Shown piece by piece: positions 32,203 through 43,742 of a stretch of DNA of 64,000 nt (within the stretch, counting starts at the first letter, position 1; the number at the start of each line of letters is the position of its first letter). The notes under the pieces were generated by a model. It saw only the letters and a program-made list of their open reading frames with translations. It had not been told where the DNA came from and ran no database searches. The DNA is from Cercophora sp. LCS_1 (lineage: Eukaryota; Ascomycota; Sordariomycetes; Sordariales; Lasiosphaeriaceae): positions 577,463 to 641,462 of the forward strand of contig JAPZLL010000020.1 of assembly GCA_036250225.1 (NCBI GenBank), written 5' to 3'. The translations under genes were made by a program, and so were the position numbers.

Positions 32203-33350
32203 TCAAGTAGCTATAACTCTCAAGACTTCAACTATCTTCTGGTAGTCAGGGTCTTGACGGCTCTCATACTTGCTGAGCTGCGAGTGTGTCCTATTCAGGC
32301 CGAAAGCCGGAACGCCAGGCAACGTCGCGGATGCTTTATCCACAACCTATGCCACGTACATAAGGGGTCAGTATTCGGACAGTAATAGCCTAGCTTAATG
32401 TACCGGCAGTAGGGGAAAGAATCGTTACGGACCGTGATAACCAACGGAAAGAAAGCCGGTCCATAGTGCATTGGTCGTGTCTCGTAAAAATTGTATATCC
32501 TCGGGCAAGATTTGACTTGCTCTAGGTTGCGGAAGTCGCGGTCCAGTTCAGCCAGGTATTGGGAGCCTACTGACAATATGCTGCGGATGTCGGTCTCGTT
32601 TTCTTGCTCGAACCACCAAAGCAAGGATGCTGATGCAAGGCGGGAACCTGAGTGGGGTGTTCCGAGAAAAAGATACCCCCCGATATTATTGAGAATATCT
32701 TTCATCCTCTCACAGGAGGATGCCATTACTACGGCCTGAAGTAACGAGAAGTGACCGAAGGGTGAGTATGACACACAACCAAGCTCGGGGAGGGAGGTCG
32801 GGCATCTTCTGGCTTACCTGCTTGACTACAAGCCCGCCGAAACTGTGACCTATGAAGACGATCGGACGCTTACCCTAAATGGAGAGTGAGAACATGGTTT
32901 AGTCGTAAAACCTAGTGGAAGGGTAGGACGTACGTGTACCTTTTGGTGCTCAAGCAAGGCATCGAGCAGCTCGGCAGCGCGGTCACGGATTTCTGTGGCA
33001 GGCGTGGCATGCAGTCGGCGCTGGTACCTCCTCAGATATAGACCGAGATGAAGGGCCTGCAGACCAGCAGCAGTGAAGAATGATGCAGTGCGCCAACGGG
33101 GAACCCAAGCACCAAGGAAGGCTAGCCCGGCAGATGCACCGGCGAGAATCGACAATAGCGAGCGGGGGGAGGGGGACACAGCCGTGGCAAGTAGGCTAGG
33201 TTGTGTCTCAGTGACCATGGGCCCAAATGACAGGATGGTAGCGGATGAAAGGTCCTGTGGCAAAAGATCAGACAGCCAAAGGACGCCGTGACTGCGCCAG
33301 GTGCGATCTGGGTTGGCCCATAGCCCTTGGACGGCCACGATGCTATGCAT
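32203..33350 (-). CDS. Serine-esterase-like (DUF676-type) stand-alone protein
   Basis: Exons 33350-32940, 32874-32818, 32735-32433 and 32346-32203 give 305 codons, so 304 aa. The pattern follows the alpha/beta hydrolase found at the N terminus of many fungal NLR and ankyrin proteins: IVAVQGLWANPDRTWRS, VLWLSDLLPQDLSSATILSF, RPIVFIGHSFGGLVVKQA (nucleophile elbow GHSFGG), GYLFLGTPHSGS, ITVVDKASATLPG and YQKIVEVLRV. Two oddities occur. The usual His-Gly after the first strand is Gln-Gly. The segment after LSFG is replaced by a hydrophobic stretch (SLLSILAGASAGLAFLGAW) that could span a membrane. The protein ends right after the domain with no NACHT, NB-ARC or ankyrin part. An upstream exon could exist; the start is the first ATG in frame. 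Confidence 0.75.
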
Positions 33351-34500
33351 TTGCGTCAGCACCTGGGGAAGCAACTAAGCGATAAGATGGCTCACTATGC
33401 GGTGGCTAGGCCGCACGACGACGTGGAATGGACTTTGAGGTGGTAGGGACTCGAGGGAGCCCCCATTGTTGATATCCGAAATAACCCTGGGCTCGAGCGC
33501 GTCGGAGGTAGGAAAAGTGAGTTTTCCCGTAGGGGTATGTTGGTGTCAAATCATGACAGGAGGTTCAATTGGATGGACACCAGGGCAGAGTTTTGAATAT
33601 TCGAAAATTTATCTGTGTCGAGTGGAACAGTTTGTTGGTATCGTTTGCTGCGCAAGTAAGAAGCCTGAAATGACGAATCTGGTCTCACCCGCTGAAACCC
33701 CCACGCAGGGGGCGACTTGTACCAAAAAAACTCGGTCCACAATCAAGCCAATGCCGCTCCAAGTGGTCCCGACCGGCATGTTTATTTCTAACAGCCGTGA
33801 GCATAATTGTATTCGCGGTCAAGGGTTAATTTAAGCCTTGGCAGTACTATTTATTGCCTTTCAAATTTGATGATACGCCCTCTCTGTAGAGGAATATCCA
33901 TCCAAGCCTTCTTTTGGTGAACGGGCTCTTTTGTGACGGACTCTTGGGGTTTCCGCACTTCACGTGGCAGTGCTGGGGGCTAATTACGTGGCACACGTCC
34001 GATGGCCCCCAGAAAAGTTAAGGGGAGGAGGCAAAAAAGTTAAAGGGAGTGAGAGGCCCCTGCGCACAAGCCCTTTATTGGCCAACAGGCCGCCCTCAGG
34101 GCGCCATGTGCCTTGATTGCCAAAGAGCTCAGCAGCGCTCCACACTTTATTGACGACGACCAGGTCCACAATCAGCCTCAGAATCAATTGAAAATTCCAA
34201 ACATTTTCACAATGCGTCAAAACAGCTGATTTAAGAGCGCTACAAAAGCGTTAGATTTTTATGGGGCTTCAATATGATCCGATGATTTCGTGCGTTGCGA
34301 TGCGGTAGAAGTTCAAACCGGTTGAAATATAAACTTCGATATCTTGGATGCAACAGCTGTGCTGGCTTGTACTCCCTTTAACTTTTTTGCTTGATCCCTT
34401 TAACCTTTTCGATGGCTCCTGGGGCATTTAACTTGTGAGCCCCGCCCACCTGGAGACGTGCCTGGTGCCTGGTGCCTGGTGCCAAAACCCAAAAACCATC
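33351..34500. other. Intergenic with TIR element and 7-bp repeat
   Basis: Contains the inverted-repeat element at 34007-34410 (listed separately). Three tandem copies of the 7-mer CTGGTGC lie at about 34462-34482, immediately upstream of the next start codon. No gene was found. Confidence 0.5.
34007..34410. mobile_element. MITE-like element with ~39-bp terminal inverted repeats
   Basis: The left arm 34012-34050 (GAAAAGTTAAGGGG..., with GCAAAAAAGTTAAAGGGAGT at 34031-34050) is matched by the right arm 34371-34410. The inner 20 bp are perfectly inverted and the outer part is inverted with about six mismatches or gaps. Both sides carry CGATGGC (34000-34006 and 34410-34416), a possible 7-bp target-site duplication. 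The element is about 400 bp with no coding capacity and lies 90 bp upstream of the next gene. Superfamily is undetermined. Confidence 0.65.
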
Positions 34501-35442
34501 ATGGCCGGCAACCCTGCCCCAGATCTCGCGACGCCGCAATTCGCCAAATTTGAGCAAGTCAAGCTCGGTCTCAATGTCGCGGGGTTTCCCGGCAACTACC
34601 ACACCTTGAGCAAGCTGGGCACGTACGGACGGCGCATCGTGCCCGTCGACGATCTCGGCTTGCATCTCGTCTGGAAACCTGGCAATTCGCCCTTCGAGTT
34701 CATCAAGCCTCTCCCTCGCAGTTTTGTAACCTTGCCACCAGACCCAGTCCCCCCCGCTGCCGGAGCCGCGACACCCGCTTGCACCGATGCCGAGCTGACA
34801 TGGCCGACAGAGGCCCTCCCGGAAGCGACTGCGGGCTTCGTCTACTCGTACACCCGCCTCATCGAATCCGAAGTCGACCTCAAGCTTGCGCTAGACATGG
34901 GTCTAGTCGATGAACGCTTTGCCTTAGCCGGCGGTGTCGGCTGGGAGCGATGGCAGGCCTTCGTGGCGTCCTTCCGCAAAGCTTCAGACCCAAACATGCA
35001 CATTCGCTTCGCATACGGCGACCTCCGTCTCAATCGTCTGCGTCTCAGCTGGCTGGGGAGACGCTTCTACAACACACGGGACCAGCCGCTGCTTTCCTTT
35101 TCCAACTGGTACATCAAATGGGCCACGGTCATTCTCGTTATCGCCAGCACCGTGCTCTCCGCGATGCAGGTGGCCCTTGCGGGGAACCCGGATTTTGGCA
35201 CCACCATGGTCGTATTCAACTGGTTCGCTATTGCGTTTCTACTCATGGTGGCTTTTAACTTGGCGGTCGGGTTGACTGTTGGCCTCTTCTTCGGCGTGTG
35301 GCAGGTCGCGGTGTGGGGGAATAAAAAGAGGACGAACAGGAAGAAGAAGCTGACGGAGGTGATTGAGTCCTGTGGTGGCAGCCAGGGAGAGTTTACCGAC
35401 CTCCAAAGAAGTAAGCTCTTAGAGAGGGAAGTTAATATGTGA
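34501..35442 (+). CDS. Two-TM fungal protein (DUF6601-like)
   Basis: A single-exon 313-aa frame. The start is ATG 34501 (MAGNPAPD). The N-terminal 200 residues include DDLGLHLVWKPGNSPFEFIK, VYSYTRLIESEVDLKLA and MHIRFAYGDLRLNRL. Then come two membrane segments, WYIKWATVILVIASTVLSAM and FNWFAIAFLLMVAFNLAVGL, followed by a basic tail. This arrangement (LGLHLVW, YGELRLTRLN-like block, LSAMQVAL before the second helix) matches an uncharacterised fungal family that I recall as DUF6601; that name is from memory. Role unknown. A MITE-like element and a 7-bp tandem repeat sit in the promoter. Confidence 0.75.
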   Translation: MAGNPAPDLATPQFAKFEQVKLGLNVAGFPGNYHTLSKLGTYGRRIVPVDDLGLHLVWKPGNSPFEFIKPLPRSFVTLPPDPVPPAAGAATPACTDAELTWPTEALPEATAGFVYSYTRLIESEVDLKLALDMGLVDERFALAGGVGWERWQAFVASFRKASDPNMHIRFAYGDLRLNRLRLSWLGRRFYNTRDQPLLSFSNWYIKWATVILVIASTVLSAMQVALAGNPDFGTTMVVFNWFAIAFLLMVAFNLAVGLTVGLFFGVWQVAVWGNKKRTNRKKKLTEVIESCGGSQGEFTDLQRSKLLEREVNM

Positions 35443-37562
35443 CTGGATACAGGCGATTGCACAATCTGCTTCTTTACACGGGTGGAGGTAATTGATTGGG
35501 GGCTCCTATACTCTCCCTGCCATGACTGGCGACCCGCGTAACCGCCTTCCAGACTTTGGTCTAGAAGCTGGGTGGCGAGGCGATGCCCGCCTCGATGGGA
35601 TGCGGGGTGGAGGTAATGACGGCACTCCGTAGTGACAACTCTCGGATCAGGCTGGCCTGGGTGTGCTCTACTTTGTGGCGATGGCGCAGGATTTTTGGCC
35701 ATTCGTTTTGCGACGTCCGGGCTGTGGTTTCTTCGCAGCGTCTTTTAGTTTAGTGTTATCTGGGTACTCCCCACATCTTCTTCGTTCGCGACGCTGAACG
35801 TTATCTTTTGGATTAAGTGACGAGTTTGCTGTTGAGCGGTATCCACGCCTGTCCCTTCACAACATGGAGATACTCTGAATTATTATAGTAAGCATAGGTA
35901 TAGGTCGTGTAGTTTATCAAGTTCTTTGGAGTTTGAAATTATACAAATAGAAAGCTCCTAACGAGATAATTTCACGTATTTAGACTAATTAATTTGTTAT
36001 AGTGTGTAATGGGAGAAGTAATCATATAAATCGTTAGAGTGTTGAAGTGCTTTTTGGTGGTGAGGATATGTATGTGGTGGGTGAGTTTTTGTTGCTATTG
36101 CGAGCGTGTTTCGAAAATATACATATATATTGAATGTATTTAATTTCTACGTTTTCATACGAAACCCTAATCCTTGAGGGGTGTGGGCAGATATTGCTTC
36201 CCTAATAGTAATGCTTGACTTAGATGCCGTTGTGATCAAGCACGCTATGAGGCTTTGAGATCAATTGAGGAGTTCATGTGATTTGCGCGTGATGCGCTAT
36301 CCACTTGCCTGTGAGTAGTCGTCATGTTATCTTCGTCAGAAGGAAGATAGCATGAAACTAGCCGAGCTGGATCGAACTAAAAGGAGGTCAACTTTTGGTT
36401 TGAAGCTTTTGGGTAGGCGCCTCCAGCCTAAGACGCTGCAGTTGACACGATCAGATAGATGACCGGGCCATGTGGTTTGTGTGTCAAGGGGTTAGGGTTA
36501 CGCTGTTGGCCCCTAACGGTTTCCCCGACAGCGGGCGTCAGGTGTTTGACCGCACCTGCCAGCTTGCAGTAGCTTCCGAGAGATCACGGGATTTGCCCCG
36601 CCATCACGACGCGATAAATCCTCTGGTCATCCCTGCCCATGATCTCTTTGCCGAAATTTCGCTGACTCTTGCATCTTTGCTTTCTTCTTATCATGTTGCA
36701 GACGTACATTGCGCTGCGCTCTCTGCCGCGGGATGCAAGTACCCCGCCCCGCTTTTTCCCGCGATGCCGTCGTAACTTCCTTGAAACTTGACCCCTGACA
36801 TTATTTTACGCCCTCGTATCTTGCGATCTGTCTCGGACGTGATGGAACATGGCTGAGCTCATCACAGGCCCGCTAGCGGCCCCGACGCCGCGGTTGGTGT
36901 TGTTGGGTAGGATCTCGGATCCAAGGTTTGTTCACACAACACGTTCCAACGGCACCACCTCGTACCGCATCTGCTGGTGGTTCGGTCTCACAGAACGCCC
37001 CCCCAAAAAGTCTGGCGCAAGAGCCCTTGGGATTTGAAGGACGGAACAGCCGCACCACGTCACCGATGCGCTAGCCTGCATGGTTTCAGAGGAAGATCGA
37101 TTCCACGCAAATCAAGAACGCCCAGGGCCGACTGTGGCCGTCCCGATTGGTCGTCGCTTCCCAAAACTGCCGTTCGAGCGGGCCTTGATTTCGATGCCAA
37201 GTCATCAAACGCCCGGCAGGCGGCATGGAGGGGACCATTTGACGAATTTGGGCGCAATCTTTTTCGTGTCTCTTGCTGTGTTTTTCGTCCGTCTCTTGCC
37301 TGGTGTTCGCATGATTGCATTAACTAGTGTCACACGGCACGGTAAACGATGCGTGTGACTTTATCATCGCCATCCTTCCTTGTCAGCGACAACTTATTGT
37401 CGCACAAGACGGTTCGAGCCAAGCTGCCGATCCTCGCGTACTTGGGTCAACCCGGTCTCATATACTCCCTAATATCTTCTGCCGTCTGGGCCTGCTTTTT
37501 CTTCCCTGGACTTCCCGTCAACACCACCTTTTCACATTCCGACGGGATCGTAGATGCACACG
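35443..37562. other. 2.1 kb intergenic, AT-rich core
   Basis: A markedly AT-rich block spans about 35870-36180, flanked by ordinary sequence. No gene, TIR or LTR could be supported. A short plus-strand frame at 36849-37037 lacks any recognisable feature and is not called. Confidence 0.5.
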
Positions 37563-38419
37563 ATGACGTCCATCGGGCTCAAGGTGCTCAACATTTTTGG
37601 GAACATCCTTGGAGGAGCAGTTGATGTTGTTCACGCGATCACGGGTCGAGGAAAAGTGGCAGAGGATCACACCTGGCAGAAGCCGACGGCAACGGATCGT
37701 GGGTTATTCCCGAGGTGGATGCCGAAGAATGGCCAACTGACGACGTTCTAGGCCGCGGCCCTTGTCCTATGCTCAACGCACTTGCGAACCACGGATATCT
37801 CCCTCGCGATGGCAAGAACATCTCCCTAACGCGCTTGGTCTCTGGCTTCAAAGAGTCCATCAACCTTGCCCCTGATGCAACCCTGATTGTGGGCATCAAG
37901 GCGCTGCAAGCCTCCTCAACGGGCAACTTCTTCACCCTTAACCTCGACGACCTCAACAAACATGGCGGTATGGCCACTTGCACCCTCACCCTGGTGGCAT
38001 CTCACTTATACGTGATAGTGATCGAGCACGACGGAAGCCTCACCCGCCACGACTTTCACTCCGGCAACAACCACACCTTTTCACCGGAGCTCTTTGCCGC
38101 ATTCATCGCCCATTTCCCCGGCGAACTCATCTCCATCGAAGCCGCCGCTCGCGCAAGGAAAGACCGACTTGTCGTGGCCGAGAAGACGAACCCCGAATTC
38201 AAGATGTCGTCTGATGATACTCGATTCAGCTTCATCGAAACGGCGTCGTACTTGATGGTGTTTGCAAAGGGGGTGAACGGCGAGGCGAAAACGGAGTGGG
38301 TGAGGAAGTGGTTCGAGGATGAGAGGTTGCCGTATGAGGAAGGCTGGAAGAGGAGTGAGAAGCAACTTGGGGTCGGTGACTTGTTGGCAATTCAGAAGAA
38401 GGTTGAGGCTGTCGTATGA
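37563..38419 (+). pseudogene. Heme-thiolate peroxidase (peroxidase_2), one-base frameshift
   Basis: A chloroperoxidase/unspecific-peroxygenase type enzyme (PF01328). The N terminus MTSIGLKVLNIFGNILGGAV is followed by DVVHAITGRGKVAEDHTWQK. After a frame change near 37683 the frame reads PEVDAEEWPTDDVLG and GPCPMLNALANHGYLPRDG, with the proximal Cys ligand in PCP. A 51-nt intron (37968-38018) joins LDDLNKHG to VIEHDGSLTRHD, which holds the Glu-His-Asp distal and metal-binding set. With one extra base at the CC of 37683-37684 the gene totals 269 codons, and every motif is present. As written, translation stops after GQLTTF. A single-base consensus error or a very young pseudogene are both possible. 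Confidence 0.8.
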
Positions 38420-39026
38420 GTTAGACACGAGAGGAGAGGAGGTTCGCGTCAAGATAAATCGTACGCCTTGCCTTTGTACCTACCTAGTTATATCGCGGTA
38501 TTCCTTTTCACCTTACCATACTTCGACGCCTTAGATATGACGTACAGCAAAGCGAAACGACAGGCTTACGGTCTCTTTGCCATCATCCAAATCACATATC
38601 CCCTGGAATTTAATGGCTGTGACATGTCTTTCGACGAATCGAGGAGGTGTGACTCCCAGGCATGGTGTGATAAACAAGGGGAACTATTTTTGCGCCCCCA
38701 TCCCGGTCCATTATAAATCCGCAACCCCGAGTAACTAAGACTATTCGGTACATGGTAAGGCCTGAATTCATTCTGAAAGTACCGTACCCCCCCCCCAAAA
38801 AAAAAAAAAAAAAAAAAAAAAACCTGGAAAAGGCGCGGGCACTCTCTCTCGCCCTCTTCAATGATCTAGCAAAATACACGGTGCTATATCTGTGTCGGGA
38901 TCATGCGTGGGATGGACAGCAGAAGATATATTGGACCTCACGAGAAAATGACCCTTCCAGAAACTCATAGGTCGAAGATTGACACGACACGACTCCGAAA
39001 CCGCTGTCAAGCGCCACTCGTTCCCC
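38420..39026. other. Intergenic with C10/A26 homopolymer tract
   Basis: The convergent 3' region between the peroxidase and the ankyrin gene. It holds the homopolymer listed separately and nothing else recognisable. Confidence 0.5.
38787..38822. repeat. C10-A26 homopolymer tract
   Basis: Ten C followed directly by twenty-six A. An A tract of this length next to a C tract could be a microsatellite or the tail of an old retrosequence on the plus strand. No target-site duplication was identified. Confidence 0.85.
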
Positions 39027-42000
39027 CTATCCGACCCACTCAACAGCCCCCTTTGCTCGCAGAATGCCTTGAATCTCGTTCTGTCCACGAAGAACTGCCC
39101 AACGGAGGGGAAAACGTCCCATTAAAGCGTCTTTTGCATTGGGGTTCGCATTGTTCTCGAGGAGCAGCCTCACGTCACGGGCGCTGCCATCCCATATGGC
39201 TCGTATTAACGGAGTAAATCCGGATCCGTCGACCATGTCAACGTCGAAGCCCATGCGAAGTAGAGTCGGGATTCTTTCAGGGCAGGAGCTCAGGGCATAA
39301 TCAAGTAAATTCCGACCAGAGCCATCAAGAATCCTGAGATCAGCGCCGTTCTTGAGAAGTAAACGCAATATATCCTCGTGGCCACGGTGGAGCGCAGAAA
39401 ACAGCCAGTTGTTGGGGGTAGCGCTCCGTTGACCTACGATGCCGTCCGTGTACCTAAGGAGTAGATTGACGACATCCAGAGGCCCCTTTTGAATGGCTTG
39501 GGCGACTTCGCGCGCAGGGCAACTGAGAATTCTTGCGCCAGCATCGAAGAGTCTTTGCGCAATGCCGGCACCCTCCTGCAAAGCAGCATCCAACAATAGT
39601 CTGTCAAGGCCGACTTGGTGGTTTTCAGTGGACCTCAAAAGGAGCGAGATGCATGCCGGGTCGAGCTGGCAGATTGCACCTTTCTGCGTTGTGTCCGGGA
39701 GCTGGGCCTTGTAACCCTTCTCAAAAAGCAGTTGTGCAGTATCGGGATGATTATTTAGGATGGCAAACCAGAGGACCGTGTTGAAATCGATATCGGCAGT
39801 CGCGTGTTCGAGAAGAAAGCGAACCTTCCACACTTCCTCAGAGAAATGTTCGTGAATGTGACGTCGTGTGTTTTCGTCGAGTGATCCAAATTCAGCGCCG
39901 GCCTCCAAAAGGACCACGGCCGTCCCTTCAGATCCGTCCGGATCTAGTACGACTTCGAGGAGTAATTGGTTGATATCAAAGTCGTCGCTGAGGCATTTCA
40001 GCAGGAGTTGAACAGCATCCCTTATGTAGATGATTTGAATGAGAAAGTAACCACTTTCATGTTTCCGTAACAGCTCAAGGGACACCCTTGCGCCCGCAGC
40101 TAGGAAGTGGTAGGCGGATTGCTCTTCCCCCATCAAAATGCACTCTAAAAGTAGTTCATCAAATATCGCTGGTGAATCGGCGTATTTCAAGATAAGTTCG
40201 ACACAATCCTCTCGGCAAAGGAATGGTATATCTGCCAACTCTTTTTCAGCTGCGAGTATATCACCGCAGCCAATACTAGCCCCGGCGTCGAAAGCGATTT
40301 GCGCGGCAGGCGCATTGCATGTCCAAATGGCGAGTAGAAGAATGGAGTCGAGACCTCTACGTTTGTCCTCGTCAGACACACACTCTAACAGTAACCGAAG
40401 GATGTCGTCCTCTTCGAGAATATCAGCGACAAGGCCTCTTCTCCAGTCATCCCATCTGCGGTTCGTCCAATCTAGTTGGTCGAACCAGACTCTCACCCCG
40501 GCGTCAAAAAGGATTCGGGCGGTGTCAAACGTCTTGGTTCTAATGGCGTCGAAAAGACGGCCCTCAAGCTCGTAGTAGCCGTTTAATTCATCATTGTTAT
40601 GAATTATCTCGATGGCACGAGTATGGCCATTTGCCATAGCATAGTCGAATGTGGACTCTTCCATCTCGACCTCGAAACTAAGGATGCAAAGCGCAAGATC
40701 GTAGAGCCCCAGCTGACCCATATAGTAGGCATCTGCCCACTTATTTTTAGAGACTTCCCTCTCTGCTGAATGGGAAAGAAAGAAGTCCACGGTGTTGAAA
40801 TGACCGCGCACAAAGGCAAGATGTAGCGGTCGCGCGTTGAAAACAGTTAGAAGTCTCCTCCTGTCAGGAATTTCGTACCGGATTTCGAAATCACCCTCAG
40901 CTATGGCATCTATGTCGGCTCCGTGTTTTAACAGTAGGTCCACGATATCGGTACGCCCATAGAATGCCGCGATGTGTAAAGGTGCCATGCCCGATTTGGA
41001 TTGAGCATCAACGTTGGCGCCCGACACTAGAAGATGGCGAGCACGATCCAGATGGCCGGCCCTCACTGCATGCCGCAGTGCTGCATCCATTTCTTGGCCA
41101 GGCATGGGCAAAGTAAGCAGGCTACTCCGGCCGTTGTTTACGGCATCTTTATAGTCGTCCTCCTGAGCAGTGATGACCGAGTCCGTGTCACTCTCGGAGT
41201 CGGAGGGGTACATTTGGTCGCGGTCGATCTCGATAACGCTCGAGGCGTCAGAGCCGGAATCTTCCTCCTCGATTACTTGCGTGGCGTAGCCCTGACCCAG
41301 AGTGGCGGCGTTGCCATCAAGTTCCATAGCCATGGATGCCGAATAGGAGTCTTGTGTCGGGGTCTGGCTTCTCGAGGTTGGGAAAGAAGTAAGGTCTCTG
41401 CCTGGGAGGCTCAAGCTGCTGGCTCGAGGAGTGGTCGTGGTCTGGTCCTCTAACCCCAATACTTTGGGGAGCGTGTTGTACATCGAAGTCATATCCAATG
41501 CATTGGATGTCGAAAATTTTTCGTCGGAATGCGAGTTGGAAAATCCCATGAGCGCCAGAGCGGCTTCTTTGTCGTCTGGCATCTTGGAGTCTTCGAAGCC
41601 GTCGCGAGGGGTAGGCGCGCTAGATTGCGAGGGGGTCAACTCAGCCTCTGAAGGCGTCTCGTAGGAGATGTCCGAAGGGGTCACGGGTTCTGGGAGGAAC
41701 GTTAAAGATGAACACAAAGGTTGGCGGGTTGTTCGACTTACCAGTCTCGGATGAAACCTCGACAAAACCACCATGGTTCAACTTCTGTCGCTTCTGCCAA
41801 CGATCGATGTTGTCGAGGGGGACTGGGCGGCCGCGGACAGTGAACCGGGTCTCCTTGTCCTCGCCTACCTTCCGCTTCTGCTGAATTCTGGCAATATTCT
41901 TCATTTCCTCAGAGCTGACGTTCTTTTTGTAGTTCCAAATGTCAAGCTTAGTGGTCCATTGCTTCTTGCTTGGTGAGTGTCAGCTCATGTCGAGCCATCA

Positions 42001-42186
42001 GCGTGAGGGGGATCAGGCTGCGTACGTTGCCGAGAAATTATGATGGACTGCAACCACCTCCATCGTGTGCTTGAGGTCACGATCCTCGTCCCAGTAGACC
42101 CGGTACACGGTGGCCTTGATGTCTTCCCAGATGGGATCGTTCGGGCCCTTGGGCTTGATCGGGCGGCGACATTCCAATGAACCCAT
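39027..42186 (-). CDS. CLR5-domain ankyrin-repeat protein
   Basis: Exons 42186-42026, 41968-41742 and 41689-39027 give 1017 codons, so 1016 aa. The N-terminal CLR5 domain (PF14420) reads PIWEDIKATVYRVYWDEDRD, then VAVHHNFSATKKQW and KLDIWNYKKN; both frame and motif depend on the first intron. A Ser/Thr/acidic linker of about 200 residues follows. From about residue 330 the protein is ankyrin-like: clear repeats LRHAVRAGHLDRARHLLVSG, PLHIAAFYGRTDIVDLLLKH and a C-terminal TPLIRAIWDGSARDVRLLLE, with degenerate repeats between. CLR5 is named after a fungal factor, and CLR5 proteins often carry ankyrin or TPR repeats of unknown role. The gene is intact and the longest in the window. Confidence 0.88.
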
Positions 42187-43177
42187 CGCAGAGGTGTGGG
42201 CTTAGAGCCTTGGTTGGGGCGATAAAAGCTGGGCAGTACGGCGAACCTGACGTTTTGTTGAGGGTTGAAGTTTGGTGGCCGGGTGCAAGTTCTTCTCCTG
42301 TTTCCTTGCGAGAATGTTGAAGGTAAAGGAAAGCTGGTGTTCTCGCAACCTGGGGAGCGCTGCGTTATTAAGGCGTCCCGGAGTCGAGACGTCCTGATCA
42401 TGCATGCCAGGGAACCAATCAAGGACGGGAAGCAAAGTTGCCATGCATGCCAAGCCGTGCGAGTCGTGCTCATCGTGGCGCGGAAAGCCCCCAGTCCCAA
42501 GGATGCAGAAGCGCCAATCAGAATCTGGAAAACAAAGTTTCCGTGCATATGGCGGGTCTGCGTCTGTCTGTCTGTTCCAGGTTGCTGTGCATCCAAGCAG
42601 GTCTTTGACCGTTTGCCATCGCGCACCACGCTTTTCTCGGGCACTAGGAATCAAGCGTCTTAATCTTCGGTCAAGCTTCGAGGGCAATGGCGTCATGTTG
42701 GTGGGCTCATACTTAGATGTGTAACCTAGAAAAGTGCAGACCAATCCCGCGCTCCCGAGTCGGCATCGGAGGCGCCCATCCACACATGCGACACACCCCG
42801 GGTGGAAGTAACCCATTGCCCTGGATCTCCCATCCCATGCATGGCAACTTTGCTCTGCTGCCCAACAGACGGTGCTTTTGTTTTCAATGACTAGTTTTCT
42901 CAACATGAGCCCTCTCAAAGGTTCTCAGCGAGCCGGCGTCCCGGTGGACCCAGCCCGGGTTTCTCAGTTTCACCCTTCGGACCTGCCTACAAAATGTCAG
43001 CGTGCCCCAGAGTCGCCCTGTTCCCGAAATGCTTCCCTTTTCACCTTCCCCAGCACACTGTCTCCAGACGTCTGGGATCCAATTTGACCTCCTGTATCAG
43101 CCCAACACTTCCAACCATTCACGCCTACCCTTTCCCCTCAATCCTCGGTTCCTGCCACGGGCCACCTCGCCCCCAAT
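42187..43177. other. Divergent promoter region
   Basis: About 1 kb between the CLR5-ankyrin gene and the small basic protein gene. It contains several CATGCATG-like palindromic octamers (for example near 42400 and 42443). No gene was recognised. Confidence 0.5.
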
Positions 43178-43511
43178 ATGTCTCCAGCATCGACATCCTC
43201 CGTCGCCTCCACGGCCGAGGGCTTGTACGTTGCCATCTCCTGACCCCTCCTTGGCACCATCAGTACCTAGTACGAGACTGACGTATTCATACCACAGATC
43301 CTCCAAGGGCCCGTCTGCGATGCTCGATTACTACCTCGAGTCTTCGATGCAAGCCCTCGAGCGTCTCACCCTCGAGCCATCCACCCCGACCAAGAAGGGA
43401 AAGAAGAGGGCGGTGAAGAAGGCAATCAAGAAGAAGGTGGAGAAGACCGTGAAGTATCTCGACGACTGGGAGGAGATGTGGACCAACGCCAGCAAGTCGG
43501 ACTCCAAATAG
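43178..43511 (+). CDS. Small lysine-rich protein, 86 aa
   Basis: Exons 43178-43224 and 43298-43511 (intron 73 nt, GTACGT...CACAG) give 87 codons. The start MSPASTSSVASTAEG leads across a split Leu codon into SSKGPSAMLDYYLESSMQAL. A basic helix then follows (KKGKKRAVKKAIKKKVEK), with a C-terminal acidic/aromatic segment TVKYLDDWEEMWTNASK. It has no signal peptide. I do not recognise a family; the basic tract could bind nucleic acid or act as a localisation signal, which is inference. Confidence 0.6.
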
Positions 43512-43742
43512 GATCTGATCGTGGTGTTCTATCTGTGATTGAGCTTAGAATTTGTCGTCAGATAAATGTAGGTGCTTGCACTTAGGGTGGTGAATGATGA
43601 AGAGCAACGGTGGATGAGGAACCAGGTCCAAGTATCCCTTGCCGATCTCCTGCTATCGCCTTTGCAACATGTTCGTGCATGTCAGTCGCGCTTCCGGTTG
43701 CATTTCAGTTCCGACTTCAACGTTGCGCCACTTCGACTCAAG

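Noticed and set aside
38797..38822. A26 tract as the tail of a LINE or retrogene
   Set aside because: No coding remnant upstream and no target-site duplication; a plain homopolymer is the simpler reading.
42202..42918. Overlapping long minus-strand frames upstream of the CLR5-ankyrin gene
   Set aside because: Composition is that of frame shadows in GC-rich promoter DNA; no start context, domain or splice model.
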